Shown here in pieces: positions 9,479 through 17,344 of a stretch of DNA of 60,332 nucleotides. The notes under the pieces were generated by a model that was not told where the DNA came from, ran no database searches, and saw only the letters and a program-made list of their open reading frames with translations. A program made the position numbers and the translations under genes. How positions within the stretch are numbered: position 1 is the stretch's first letter; the number at the start of each line of letters is the position of its first letter. This DNA is from Legionella sp. 515359. GTDB lineage: Bacteria; Pseudomonadota; Gammaproteobacteria; Legionellales; Legionellaceae. Where the stretch lies: NCBI GenBank assembly GCA_025941565.1, contig JAPCYN010000019.1, forward strand, positions 1 through 60,332. The letters run 5' to 3'.

Positions 9479-9973
9479 ATGTCAAATGCACTCGTATCAA
9501 TACTGATGGGTTCAAAATCTGATTGGACCATTATGGAAGAAGCCAGCCTGATTCTGGAAAAATTCAATATTCCTCACGAAGTACGCGCTTTGTCAGCACA
9601 TCGCACCCCCGATGCTTTGTTTGACTATCTCAAATCAGCGGAACAACGTGGCGTTGAAATTTTTATCGCAGCAGCAGGTGGTGCGGCTCATTTGCCTGGT
9701 GTTGTGGCAGCGAAGACTATAGCACCTGTTTTAGGTGTGCCCATGCCTTCATCAACGTTTGCTAATGGTCTGGATGCACTTTTATCCATAGTCCAAATGC
9801 CCGCCGGAATCCCAGTTGGTACTCTTGCAGTGGGAAAAGCAGGTGCCATCAATGCGGCACTTTTGGCGGTAACAATCCTGGGCAACAAGTATCCTGAGTA
9901 TCGCGAAGCCATTAGAAAATATCGTGCAGTACAAGCAGAAAAAGTATTGGAAAATGCAGCAATTAAGGGGTAA
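9479..9973 (+). CDS. purE: N5-carboxyaminoimidazole ribonucleotide mutase
   Basis: Converts N5-CAIR to CAIR (step 6). LMGSKSDWTIM near the N terminus, SAHRTPD, and IAAAGGAAHLPGVVA are hallmark PurE segments. A GTG at 9473 extends the frame by two codons, but GAGGTG around 9472 sits at ideal Shine-Dalgarno spacing for the ATG at 9479, so that ATG is chosen (164 residues). The size fits class I PurE, which needs PurK; no purK is beside it, so PurK must be elsewhere or the pathway differs. It is last in the operon, 18 bp after purN. Confidence 0.95.
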   Translation: MSNALVSILMGSKSDWTIMEEASLILEKFNIPHEVRALSAHRTPDALFDYLKSAEQRGVEIFIAAAGGAAHLPGVVAAKTIAPVLGVPMPSSTFANGLDALLSIVQMPAGIPVGTLAVGKAGAINAALLAVTILGNKYPEYREAIRKYRAVQAEKVLENAAIKG

Positions 9974-10000
9974 CCAGAGAACGAATTATGAAAAATGCTT

Positions 10001-10022
10001 CACCCTGTGATCTTACAGGGTG
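10001..10022 (+). terminator. Hairpin after the pur operon
   Basis: CACCCTGT and ACAGGGTG form a perfect 8-bp stem with a 6-base loop 27 bp after the purE stop. There is only a weak T-tract after it, so it is a modest intrinsic terminator, or a shared one with the convergent gene at 10047. Confidence 0.55.
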
Positions 10023-10046
10023 ATTATTGTACGTTAGTACCCTTAT

Positions 10047-10937
10047 CTAACTGGGTAGTTTAAGCGATATCAAAGGAATATCCTCGCCTACTTCATCTCC
10101 CAACTGCTCATGCAATTCACTCTTCATTGTAATAAAAGCATCGGCAAGATGATGCAAATAAATCTCCTCTGATAACTTGATCGCATTTCGAATTATTTCC
10201 ACAGCGACCAATTGTTGCTCTTTAGGCATGGTAGTTATGAGCTTAGAACACGCATAGGCCAAGATGTGTTTGTAATCCTGGTGCTTATCCATAAGCCGCC
10301 CTTTGTTTTTTAATTCCGCATAGAGACGTAACATTAAATGTATGCGAGTAGTTACTTCGTTCTTTTCGCTTAATTGAGTATATTTAAATACCATTTTAAT
10401 GGAATTCTGTTGGCTTTTATCAACGGTATCTGCAAGAAATTGAAAGACTTTCACATTATCAATCACGAACGGCAGCAAAGCTCCGTATTTAAAAAGTAGA
10501 TTTGATTGAATTGCTTTCGCATCACCATTTGAAAACGTATCCAGTGTGTCTTTATCCGTTGTGTCAAAGGATCTTGCCTTCAAAACAGCCAGGAGCTGTT
10601 TTTTAAGTTGCTCAATCGATTGTATCAGTTCGTTATCGGCTAAGGGTTGCCCCAACCAGGCCGCGCTTTGCTTCATCATTAGTCGATACAAATCATGCAA
10701 CAAGGAATCGATAATAAAATTGATATCATGGGTTAGATATTTGGTATCTTCATTCAACTCCTGAAACCGTTTGCTAACTCGTGAGACGCTATTTCTCGCT
10801 TTTAGTGTAGTGGCTGTTCTTTGAAGAATTGGCAAGAGCATTTCATTCGGGAGGCTCTCAATTGCCGAACGGGTTTGCTCTTGATAAGAGTCAGTTTCAG
10901 ATGGAGAACCTTTAAAAAATTTGGCGAATCCTAGCAT
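10047..10937 (-). CDS. F-box-like protein, candidate Dot/Icm effector
   Basis: A 296-residue protein. Residues 27-62 read IESLPNEMLLPIL...SVSRVSKRFQEL, which follows the F-box pattern (LPxE, then hydrophobics, then a V-x-KRF-x-L end) that docks on host Skp1 in SCF ubiquitin ligases. The rest is helical and polar without recognised repeats. No signal peptide or membrane segment. F-box proteins are known Legionella type IV effectors, so a role inside the host cell is likely. RBS AAGGA lies before the ATG. It is convergent with the pur operon. The F-box call is from motif reading; the target-binding part is unknown. Confidence 0.6.
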   Translation of the reverse strand: MLGFAKFFKGSPSETDSYQEQTRSAIESLPNEMLLPILQRTATTLKARNSVSRVSKRFQELNEDTKYLTHDINFIIDSLLHDLYRLMMKQSAAWLGQPLADNELIQSIEQLKKQLLAVLKARSFDTTDKDTLDTFSNGDAKAIQSNLLFKYGALLPFVIDNVKVFQFLADTVDKSQQNSIKMVFKYTQLSEKNEVTTRIHLMLRLYAELKNKGRLMDKHQDYKHILAYACSKLITTMPKEQQLVAVEIIRNAIKLSEEIYLHHLADAFITMKSELHEQLGDEVGEDIPLISLKLPS

Positions 10938-11201
10938 TGGAATTCCTTATCCAACAAATAAAATCGTGTTTTAATTGCTCAAGTGTCTTTACAAATAAAA
11001 GATGGGATCGCAATTATAATTTTTCAATTTTTTAGGTTCTTTGTAACAAATGCAAAATAAAGAACAATCCTTGTTTCGATCCCATCGATTCAGTAGCTTT
11101 CCTCCTGTTAGTAGCAAAACCCGAGGGTTATGAAGCTTAACTCAGAGTATAAATTTTGCCAGGCCCTAAATACTTAGAGTCTGCCGTTGGGCATTCCTTT
11201 A

Positions 11202-11726
11202 TCAATTCGAACTTGTCCAGGTTTGAGTTGGCAAAATTTCTTCTTCTTCAATTTGCTCAACCTTAAGATGGAAAAATAAATTCGGATTGTGCTTATCGAT
11301 AAGAACCGCCCATGTGTTTAGCTTTTTCACGACAGAAGCATGGTTTTGCGCATTACGGATTGCGCCCCCAAATTCCTCCGCGGCCGCCCAATATTGCATT
11401 CGTTTAGGAATGTCTTTAAAGCTCTTCAGCATGCATCCCGAGGCCATTCCTTCTGCATCCACAGGGTATAGGGCGGAGTATTTATCAAGATAATAAGCGT
11501 ATTCGCTGATATTGATTTTATTGGTTATTTTCTCCATATAGATTTTATATGTTTTTAATTGTTCGATAGTGGGTGGCTCATTAAATTGAGAAAAAAAAGC
11601 AGTCAAATTATCAACAAATAAATGAATCGCGTCATCAGTTGCACGCATTCCCTCACGTCCTTGTAACGCGCGCATTTGGTTAAAATCCATATCCAGTATG
11701 TTTTGAAGGTTATGAAAATCAGGCAT
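11202..11726 (-). CDS. Hypothetical protein with glutamate-rich C terminus, effector candidate
   Basis: A 174-residue soluble protein without a recognised fold. The C-terminal 20 residues include EQIEEEEILPTQ and end in a short Thr/Ser tail, which resembles the E-block signal described for Dot/Icm substrates. It lies between an F-box protein and engB, in the same orientation as both, with about 260 bp before the next gene, so it is probably its own transcription unit. No good Shine-Dalgarno is visible before the ATG. Function unknown; secretion is inferred only from the tail. Confidence 0.6.
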   Translation of the reverse strand: MPDFHNLQNILDMDFNQMRALQGREGMRATDDAIHLFVDNLTAFFSQFNEPPTIEQLKTYKIYMEKITNKINISEYAYYLDKYSALYPVDAEGMASGCMLKSFKDIPKRMQYWAAAEEFGGAIRNAQNHASVVKKLNTWAVLIDKHNPNLFFHLKVEQIEEEEILPTQTWTSSN

Positions 11727-11869
11727 AGTAGATTTCTAATTAGTGTTAAAAAACAAACAGTTATTTTACAGAATTATTTTTTGTTTTGCATTTTTTATGA
11801 TTGAATTTAGCAAAAACGAAGCCCAAGATTTCTAGACAGAAGAGATCTTCTTAATTACCTTGCTTCGCT

Positions 11870-12481
11870 TCACCCAATCTGGGTCAAATCAAGCCATTGA
11901 TTGAGCAAAGCAATCAATTCCCCAACGCCTTCTTTTTTCAAAGAAGAAAATGATTGAACGGTAATCAAATGGGTTGCCAACTCATAATGCTTGCGGACTT
12001 TCAACAGCGTATTCTTAACATCGCTGCGGCTTAATTTGTCTGATTTAGTCAATAAAATATGGACTGGGAGTTCACGCTCCAAAGCCCAATCAATCATCAT
12101 CAAATCCAAATCTTTTAAAGGATGGCGAATATCCATCAATAAGATCAAACCTTTTAAACTTCGCCTGACTTCAAGATAATGCGCTAAATTTTTTTGCCAT
12201 TCCATCTTCACTTGCAAAGCGACTTTGGCATAGCCATAGCCGGGCAAATCGACAAGACGGCGCACTTCATCAATTTCAAATAAATTAATTAACTGTGTGC
12301 GTCCAGGCGTTTTACTGGTTCGTGCCAAATTTTTGATGCCCGTCAAACAATTTAACGCGCTTGACTTTCCTGCGTTTGAGCGGCCAGCAAAAGCAACTTC
12401 GTACCCCAAATCTTCAGGTAAATGGGATACACGCGCAGCACTTTTTAGGAATACTGCTTTAGAATAAGGATTTTGCAACAT
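11870..12481 (-). CDS. engB: Ribosome biogenesis GTPase EngB/YihA
   Basis: TRAFAC-class GTPase that helps assemble the large ribosomal subunit. G1 GRSNAGKSS, the G2 region GRTQLIN, G3 DLPGYGYAKV and G4 TKSDK are all present. Reading can begin at a TTG at 12508, but the ATG at 12481 gives 203 residues starting MLQNPYSKAVF, close to the usual size, and is preferred. The last codons fall in a CTTCACCCAATCTGGG stretch that resembles the scattered intergenic repeat of this genome. It is divergent from the cytochrome c4 gene, an arrangement also seen in pseudomonads. Confidence 0.93.
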   Translation of the reverse strand: MLQNPYSKAVFLKSAARVSHLPEDLGYEVAFAGRSNAGKSSALNCLTGIKNLARTSKTPGRTQLINLFEIDEVRRLVDLPGYGYAKVALQVKMEWQKNLAHYLEVRRSLKGLILLMDIRHPLKDLDLMMIDWALERELPVHILLTKSDKLSRSDVKNTLLKVRKHYELATHLITVQSFSSLKKEGVGELIALLNQWLDLTQIG

Positions 12482-12553
12482 AAGAATTATAATATTTTGG
12501 GATTTCAACTAAGGCAGTGTACCATTACTTCGTGAATTTATTATGAGAAATCG

Positions 12554-13153
12554 ATGAAAAAATTTGTACTCACTTTTATTCTATATCTTCCATTTGTCCT
12601 TTTTGCCCAAGAAAATACCTCATCCGCAGCAAACAAAGCGGTAGTTTGTACCGCATGCCACGGTCAACAAGGCAACAGTCCCAATCCCGACTGGCCTAAT
12701 ATAGCAGGGCAACATCCCAAATACTTTATAAAACAACTGAACGACATGAAAGACAGTTCCTTGCGTAATGCACCAACCATGAATGCTCTTGTTGCCACGC
12801 TAAGCAAGCAGGATATGGATGACTTGGCAGCATATTATGCTAAAATGCCTCTTGCTCAAGGCAGTACTCCCGAAAAATTTCTTACCCGTGGTGAGCAAAT
12901 CTACCGCGGAGGAGATTTTGCAAAAAGGATTACGGCATGCATCGCCTGCCATAGTCCTAAAGGTACGGGCAATGCTCAAGCAGGTTTTCCGGTAATTTCT
13001 GGCCAACATGCTGCTTATACCGTGTTGCAATTAAATGCATTTAAAGACGGTAAGCGGAAAAACGATTTAAACCATATCATGCAAGATATCAGCAGTAGAA
13101 TGAGCCAAGAAGATATGGAAGCAGTTGCACATTACATTGAAGGGTTACATTAG
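12554..13153 (+). CDS. Dihaem cytochrome c4
   Basis: Periplasmic or membrane-attached electron carrier to terminal oxidases. The first 18 or so residues form a signal peptide ending near LFAQ. Two CXXCH haem-binding motifs, C32TACH and C129IACH, lie in two homologous halves; each half has a later Met (in APTMNAL and HIMQDI) suited as the distal ligand. The length of 199 residues is typical. dsbA follows after 11 bp, and the pair probably shares a transcript; oxidative thiol chemistry and cytochrome c maturation are functionally linked. Confidence 0.93.
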   Translation: MKKFVLTFILYLPFVLFAQENTSSAANKAVVCTACHGQQGNSPNPDWPNIAGQHPKYFIKQLNDMKDSSLRNAPTMNALVATLSKQDMDDLAAYYAKMPLAQGSTPEKFLTRGEQIYRGGDFAKRITACIACHSPKGTGNAQAGFPVISGQHAAYTVLQLNAFKDGKRKNDLNHIMQDISSRMSQEDMEAVAHYIEGLH

Positions 13154-13164
13154 GAAACTAAATT

Positions 13165-13782
13165 ATGCTAAAAAAATTAATCGCTGTCTTCTTTCTCTTA
13201 CCAACAATGGCCTTAGCCGCATCATTTGTTGAAGGGAAGGATTATCAAATTGTTACCAATCCGAATAATGCAACAAGTAACAAAAATAAAGCACCCCTCA
13301 TTGAAGAATTCTTTAGTTACGGTTGTCCCTGGTGTTACAAAATAGAAGCCCCTCTCGATTCATGGGTTGGAAAAATGGGCAATAACATTCAATTCGAACG
13401 CGTTCCTGTAGTATTTAAACCCTCCTGGGAACTCTATGCTAAAGCCTACTACACTGCAAAAACACTGGCGCTTTCTGATAAAATGAATCCGCTACTGTTC
13501 AAAGCCATACAGGAAGACCGAAAGCCCCTGGATTCTAAACAAGCCATGATCAGTTTCTTTGTTGTCCAAGGCGTCGATAAAGAAATTGCGAAAAGTGCAT
13601 TTGAAAATTCGCCATCAATTGATATGCGAGTGCAAAATGGAATGAGTCTCATGGGAACTTATCAAATTAATGCGGTTCCCGCTTTTGTAGTCAATAGTAA
13701 ATATAAAACAGATTTGCAAATGGCTGGCAGTCCAGAACGTTTATTAGAAATATTGAATTACCTCTCTCGGAAATCTGCTTAA
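13165..13782 (+). CDS. dsbA: Thiol:disulfide interchange protein DsbA
   Basis: Periplasmic oxidase that inserts disulfides into exported proteins. A signal peptide ends around TMALAA (residue 19). The thioredoxin-like active site is C54PWC57, with Trp in the dipeptide instead of the His of E. coli, and the cis-Pro loop AVPAFVV is near residue 171. Length 205 residues. Legionella needs DsbA-type proteins for its type IV apparatus. It lies directly downstream of cytochrome c4 and is followed by a terminator. Confidence 0.92.
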   Translation: MLKKLIAVFFLLPTMALAASFVEGKDYQIVTNPNNATSNKNKAPLIEEFFSYGCPWCYKIEAPLDSWVGKMGNNIQFERVPVVFKPSWELYAKAYYTAKTLALSDKMNPLLFKAIQEDRKPLDSKQAMISFFVVQGVDKEIAKSAFENSPSIDMRVQNGMSLMGTYQINAVPAFVVNSKYKTDLQMAGSPERLLEILNYLSRKSA

Positions 13783-13800
13783 TAGAACCGTCTCGTAGAA

Positions 13801-13854
13801 AGCGAAGTGTACGTTAAATCTGTACGCACATGTTTGATATCACTTCGTTTTTTT
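13801..13854 (+). terminator. Intrinsic terminator after dsbA
   Basis: CGAAGTG near 13803 pairs with CACTTCG at 13841-13847 and is followed by seven T residues. The long loop has a small inner GTAC repeat. Confidence 0.6.
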
Positions 13855-13923
13855 CCACTTCATTGATTTCATCCAATCAGCATGTTATTTTCTCGGAAAA
13901 AATTTCGGTAAAATAAGCCTATT

Positions 13924-14406
13924 ATGAAAAAAAACACGACAAATCAATTACCAGAAACCATGGAGAAGGAACATTTTTTCAATAAACGTTTTTCAAAACG
14001 TGCTGCAGAGAGCGAGATACGAAAGGACACAACGTGTGATTCGCTTAGTAAATTAAGCCATTATTTAACAGAAGATTATCCTAATGAATTGAATCTTGAC
14101 TTACACCAAGTAGTCCTAGGAGTCATTTTATTACAAAGAAATATGATGCAACAACACGATTCTTATTCGCCGAGCCGATTGTTCTCACGACTCCAGCACT
14201 CAATCTCTGATAAGGATCTTCGCATCAATAAAAAAGACCAGAATTTATGGCTACTTGAGTTTGAAAAATGTCTGCATAGCCTTTCTGAAGAGTTCTTGGC
14301 AGGAAGAAATTTAAATAAAGGCAAGCTAATTCAACACGTGCAGCGTTTGACTGATACTTATTCCCTTGGCGATGAGGAGTCGATTGTTGCTTTATCAGTC
14401 TTTTAA
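13924..14406 (+). CDS. Hypothetical protein, Legionella accessory type
   Basis: A 160-residue, charged, mostly helical protein with no signal peptide, membrane segment or domain that I recognise. The tail GDEESIVALSVF carries acidic residues followed by hydrophobics, vaguely like a Dot/Icm C-terminal signal. It sits alone between the dsbA terminator and the F-box/propeller gene in the same orientation; a 199-bp gap with a hairpin separates it from the latter. No Shine-Dalgarno is obvious. Real gene status rests on length and composition. Function unknown. Confidence 0.5.
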   Translation: MKKNTTNQLPETMEKEHFFNKRFSKRAAESEIRKDTTCDSLSKLSHYLTEDYPNELNLDLHQVVLGVILLQRNMMQQHDSYSPSRLFSRLQHSISDKDLRINKKDQNLWLLEFEKCLHSLSEEFLAGRNLNKGKLIQHVQRLTDTYSLGDEESIVALSVF

Positions 14407-14494
14407 TGCCCTATAAATTGAAGGATTTATACCGCTCAAAGCCTGATTTTATGACCTATATCTCAAGGAATTAGAACAATATTATTCAATCCAT

Positions 14495-14517
14495 CTTACC
14501 CCTATTAATTGGGTAAG
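14495..14517. terminator. Small perfect hairpin between 14406 and 14615
   Basis: CTTACCC and GGGTAAG form a 7-bp stem with a 9-base loop 88 bp after the upstream stop. No T-run follows, so its role as terminator is uncertain. Confidence 0.35.
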
Positions 14518-14529
14518 AGCATGAAGTAT

Positions 14530-14584
14530 CTTAATGTTAATCGACAAGATAGTTGTGTACGGTTGATTTTAATCACTTTATAAT
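14530..14584 (+). promoter_or_regulatory. PmrA-box-like site and -10 element before the F-box/propeller gene
   Basis: CTTAATGTT at 14530-14538 differs by one base from the cTTAATatT consensus reported for PmrA-controlled Legionella effector genes. A perfect TATAAT lies at 14579-14584, 31 bp before the ATG at 14615. The spacing of about 40 bp from box to -10 is plausible for an activator site. This is a short match and could be chance. Confidence 0.3.
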
Positions 14585-14614
14585 GCCTTACCTAAAAGAT
14601 AACCTTTGATAGTT

Positions 14615-16141
14615 ATGCGAAGATCTTCTCCAAGCAAGCTTCGGGATAAAGTACCCCCCATTTTCCCCGATCTGATGAAAAGTGATTTAATCAATCTGCT
14701 GTATTATTTTAAAACGAATACACACAATCTCTCGAAGATGGATCAATTGATTGTTAAATTGCTTGAGAAATACATGAGCAGTAAAGGTTTTAGAAAACTG
14801 GATCCAGAAAGCCTGTTAAATTCCATGAGTTTTGAGCATTTTTTAAAACCTAAAGAAAAGGAAAAAATTGATGTTTATTATCAAGAAAACCTGCGATTAC
14901 CTACAGAGCATCAATCCTTAGTGTACCAGTCATTATCTAGAGGAAAATCGTTAATTTCCCTTGCTAATGAAGATAAACTCGCGGTACTGCCCCCGGAAAT
15001 TTGGTGTGACATACTAAGCCATTTAAATAATAAAGAGTTGGACGATGCCTCCTACTCCTGCAAATTTTTTCTTCCCTATGGAAAACATCAAGCCTTGAGG
15101 CACGTTGTTGCAGCACGAACTGCCGTTAATTATTGTCGCCCCTTGCTAGACAATAACAATTTACCGGTCTGTGCTACACAAAAAATCGACGGAGCTAGGG
15201 ATTGTATCGCTCTCACGAAGAATACAATTGCCGTGGCGACTCAACACTGCATTAAAATTATCGATATTGAGCCTGATTATTCTTTCAAAGAGCGACATGA
15301 GCTTAAGTTTAAGAACTATCCGCGTCATCCTAAATTAATTAAAATTTCAAACCAATTATTAGCGATAACAGGGAATGTCTATTACAGCTCGTTATTTTCT
15401 GGTGAGTACTCCTATATTCAAATCCTGGATTGGCAAAAGGGAAAATTACTGAAAGTAATAAAACACCCTGGCCATTCGGTCAATTTTGCGGTACGAAATA
15501 AAGACAATATTCTCTTCACTGCGAGCTATTTTGGCATGGTTTATCGTTGGGAAACCACCAACTTTCGTCGTATAGGAAAAATGGAGTTGATCAATCAGGA
15601 ATTGGGGCATAGGGACAGCTTGCTGGTTCTTGAGGATGGCAGAATAATCACTCGAGATTTTGATGGCCTTTACAAGGCTTGGATTAATATTTGGAGTGAG
15701 GAGGGCAAACACCTGGCTTCATTTAAGGTGAAGTCTTATTCCGGTTTATGTGTAACACCCAATCAGAAGTTACTGGCCTACACCTTGAACGATCAGATTA
15801 GGATCACGTCCTTAGAACATTATGGTCTTGTTAAATCGATTGAACATAAGGATTATTCTCCACTAAGAGAAATTATTTATGTATCCAATGACACGATAGC
15901 CACGTATGGAAGGGCTAAAAATGGAGACTCTAAATCAATTTTCTTTCTGGTTTGGGACATAGAATCAGGCAGTTGCATTAGCCAATTCAATATGGGTAAA
16001 TCTGAACTGGGGAGGATGAAGAAACTCGCAGACGGAAATATTATTTTTCTTGATAAAAAAAAGTCAGCTTTATGCATGCTTCCATTTCAAACTACAAAAA
16101 TGGAGTCTGAGAAAGAACCCGTATTCTCAAATCGCATGTGA
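14615..16141 (+). CDS. F-box plus beta-propeller (WD40-like) protein, candidate effector
   Basis: About 508 residues. Residues about 123-157 read LAVLPPEIWCDILSHLNNKELDDASYSCKFF (shown here only as an F-box-like pattern: LPPEIW, ILSHL, a Cys-Lys-Phe end). The following 300 residues are beta-rich with repeating hydrophobic-aspartate-tryptophan units such as IKIIDIE, IQILDWQKG, VYRWETT, INIWSEEG and FLVWDIESG, as in WD40 blades. F-box followed by a WD40 propeller is the layout of eukaryotic substrate receptors such as Fbw7 or beta-TrCP. A TTG at 14606 would add three codons; the ATG is chosen. No signal peptide. Host ubiquitin-ligase adaptor is the likely role; not verified. Confidence 0.62.
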   Translation: MRRSSPSKLRDKVPPIFPDLMKSDLINLLYYFKTNTHNLSKMDQLIVKLLEKYMSSKGFRKLDPESLLNSMSFEHFLKPKEKEKIDVYYQENLRLPTEHQSLVYQSLSRGKSLISLANEDKLAVLPPEIWCDILSHLNNKELDDASYSCKFFLPYGKHQALRHVVAARTAVNYCRPLLDNNNLPVCATQKIDGARDCIALTKNTIAVATQHCIKIIDIEPDYSFKERHELKFKNYPRHPKLIKISNQLLAITGNVYYSSLFSGEYSYIQILDWQKGKLLKVIKHPGHSVNFAVRNKDNILFTASYFGMVYRWETTNFRRIGKMELINQELGHRDSLLVLEDGRIITRDFDGLYKAWINIWSEEGKHLASFKVKSYSGLCVTPNQKLLAYTLNDQIRITSLEHYGLVKSIEHKDYSPLREIIYVSNDTIATYGRAKNGDSKSIFFLVWDIESGSCISQFNMGKSELGRMKKLADGNIIFLDKKKSALCMLPFQTTKMESEKEPVFSNRM

Positions 16142-16159
16142 ATTGCCTCACAATAATCA

Positions 16160-16183
16160 TAAGCGGGTTAATTAAACCGCTTA
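16160..16183. terminator. Hairpin between convergent genes
   Basis: TAAGCGG and CCGCTTA form a perfect 7-bp stem between the F-box/propeller gene and murB. It could end transcription from both sides; on the murB side it is followed by a run of T residues. Confidence 0.5.
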
Positions 16184-16252
16184 CCTAAAAAACAATCTAT
16201 CAAGACGTCTAATATTGGGACAAAGCAACGCAATCTACGCGTGCTGATAACT

Positions 16253-17260
16253 CTAATTTAAAATAATAGGTTCAATATTGAGATGCAAATCATAATGATC
16301 TTTAATTTGAGACTGAATCCACTCGGCAAATTTCAGTAATTCTGTTTGACAAGCACCCTCATAATTAACGAGTACCAGTGCTTGTTTTGGATAAACGCCC
16401 ACGTTGCCATGCCGCAACCCTTTTAGCCCTAAATTATCAATAAGCCACCCTGCAGAAATTTTAACGTACTCAGGATTCGAAGTAGCAAACAGAGGAAGAT
16501 TAGGATATTGAGTCAGCAGTTTCTGCACTTTTTCCTGTGGCAAAACAGGATTATGGAAAAAACTTCCTGCATTACCGAGCTCTTGTGGGTCAGGCAACTT
16601 ACTCTGACGAATACCAATAATTATAGTGCGCAGGTCATACGGCACAGGAGCAGGAATAGAAGCAATCCTTTGTGCTACATCGCCATAACTCAAATTAAGA
16701 TCGGGCTGAGCGGATAATTTAAACCGTACACTAATTACTATATAACGTGAGTTATTTTTTAATAAGCTGTTTCGATAACTAAAGTTACACTCATTATTGC
16801 TTAACGTGACTAACTGTGCCGTGTGCAGATCATAAACTAAAACTTCGTCAATAAAATCCTTTACCTCGACCCCATACGCACCAATATTTTGAATCGGTGA
16901 TGCGCCCACAGTTCCAGGGATCAGACTTAAATTCTCTAGCCCAAAGGCATCGTTTGCCGTGCAATAAGCCACAAACTCATCCCAGTTTTCCCCGGCCATA
17001 GCTGTAACAAACCGTTCTGCCCCATTCTTAGTAATCTTGATACCCTGTAATCGGTTATGAATGACTAAACCTTGATATATTCGAGGAACAATTAAATTAC
17101 TGCCACCGCCTAAGACAAAGAACTGTGAAAAGTTAGAGATAAGCGCACCAATTTCATCTAATTGGTCAATATCATCTAACACGACATAATGAGATGCAGT
17201 CGATTTTAGATGCAGGGTATTTAAAGGGGTTAAATCAACATCCTCTTGAAGGTTCAGCAT
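16253..17260 (-). CDS. murB: UDP-N-acetylenolpyruvoylglucosamine reductase
   Basis: Flavoenzyme of peptidoglycan precursor synthesis: reduces UDP-GlcNAc-enolpyruvate to UDP-MurNAc with NADPH. Seen: NTLHLKSTASHYV near the N terminus, FVLGGGSNLIV in the FAD domain, and SLIPGTVGASPIQNIGAYGVE, the strongest signature. The long Tyr-loop region (FSYRNSLLKN) and the C-terminal layout indicate type I MurB as in E. coli; 335 residues fits. It stands apart from other mur genes, flanked by two candidate effector genes. Confidence 0.95.
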   Translation of the reverse strand: MLNLQEDVDLTPLNTLHLKSTASHYVVLDDIDQLDEIGALISNFSQFFVLGGGSNLIVPRIYQGLVIHNRLQGIKITKNGAERFVTAMAGENWDEFVAYCTANDAFGLENLSLIPGTVGASPIQNIGAYGVEVKDFIDEVLVYDLHTAQLVTLSNNECNFSYRNSLLKNNSRYIVISVRFKLSAQPDLNLSYGDVAQRIASIPAPVPYDLRTIIIGIRQSKLPDPQELGNAGSFFHNPVLPQEKVQKLLTQYPNLPLFATSNPEYVKISAGWLIDNLGLKGLRHGNVGVYPKQALVLVNYEGACQTELLKFAEWIQSQIKDHYDLHLNIEPIILN

Positions 17261-17344
17261 TTGGCATTAATCAATGATTCGTTAGTTGATTATTATAACG
17301 CATTTTATTTTTATAGGCATATTACCTATGATGAATCCGGTGAT

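Noticed and set aside
12482-12508. TTG start of engB nine codons upstream
   Set aside because: An ATG at 12481 yields the usual EngB N terminus; the added residues look like non-coding AT-rich sequence.
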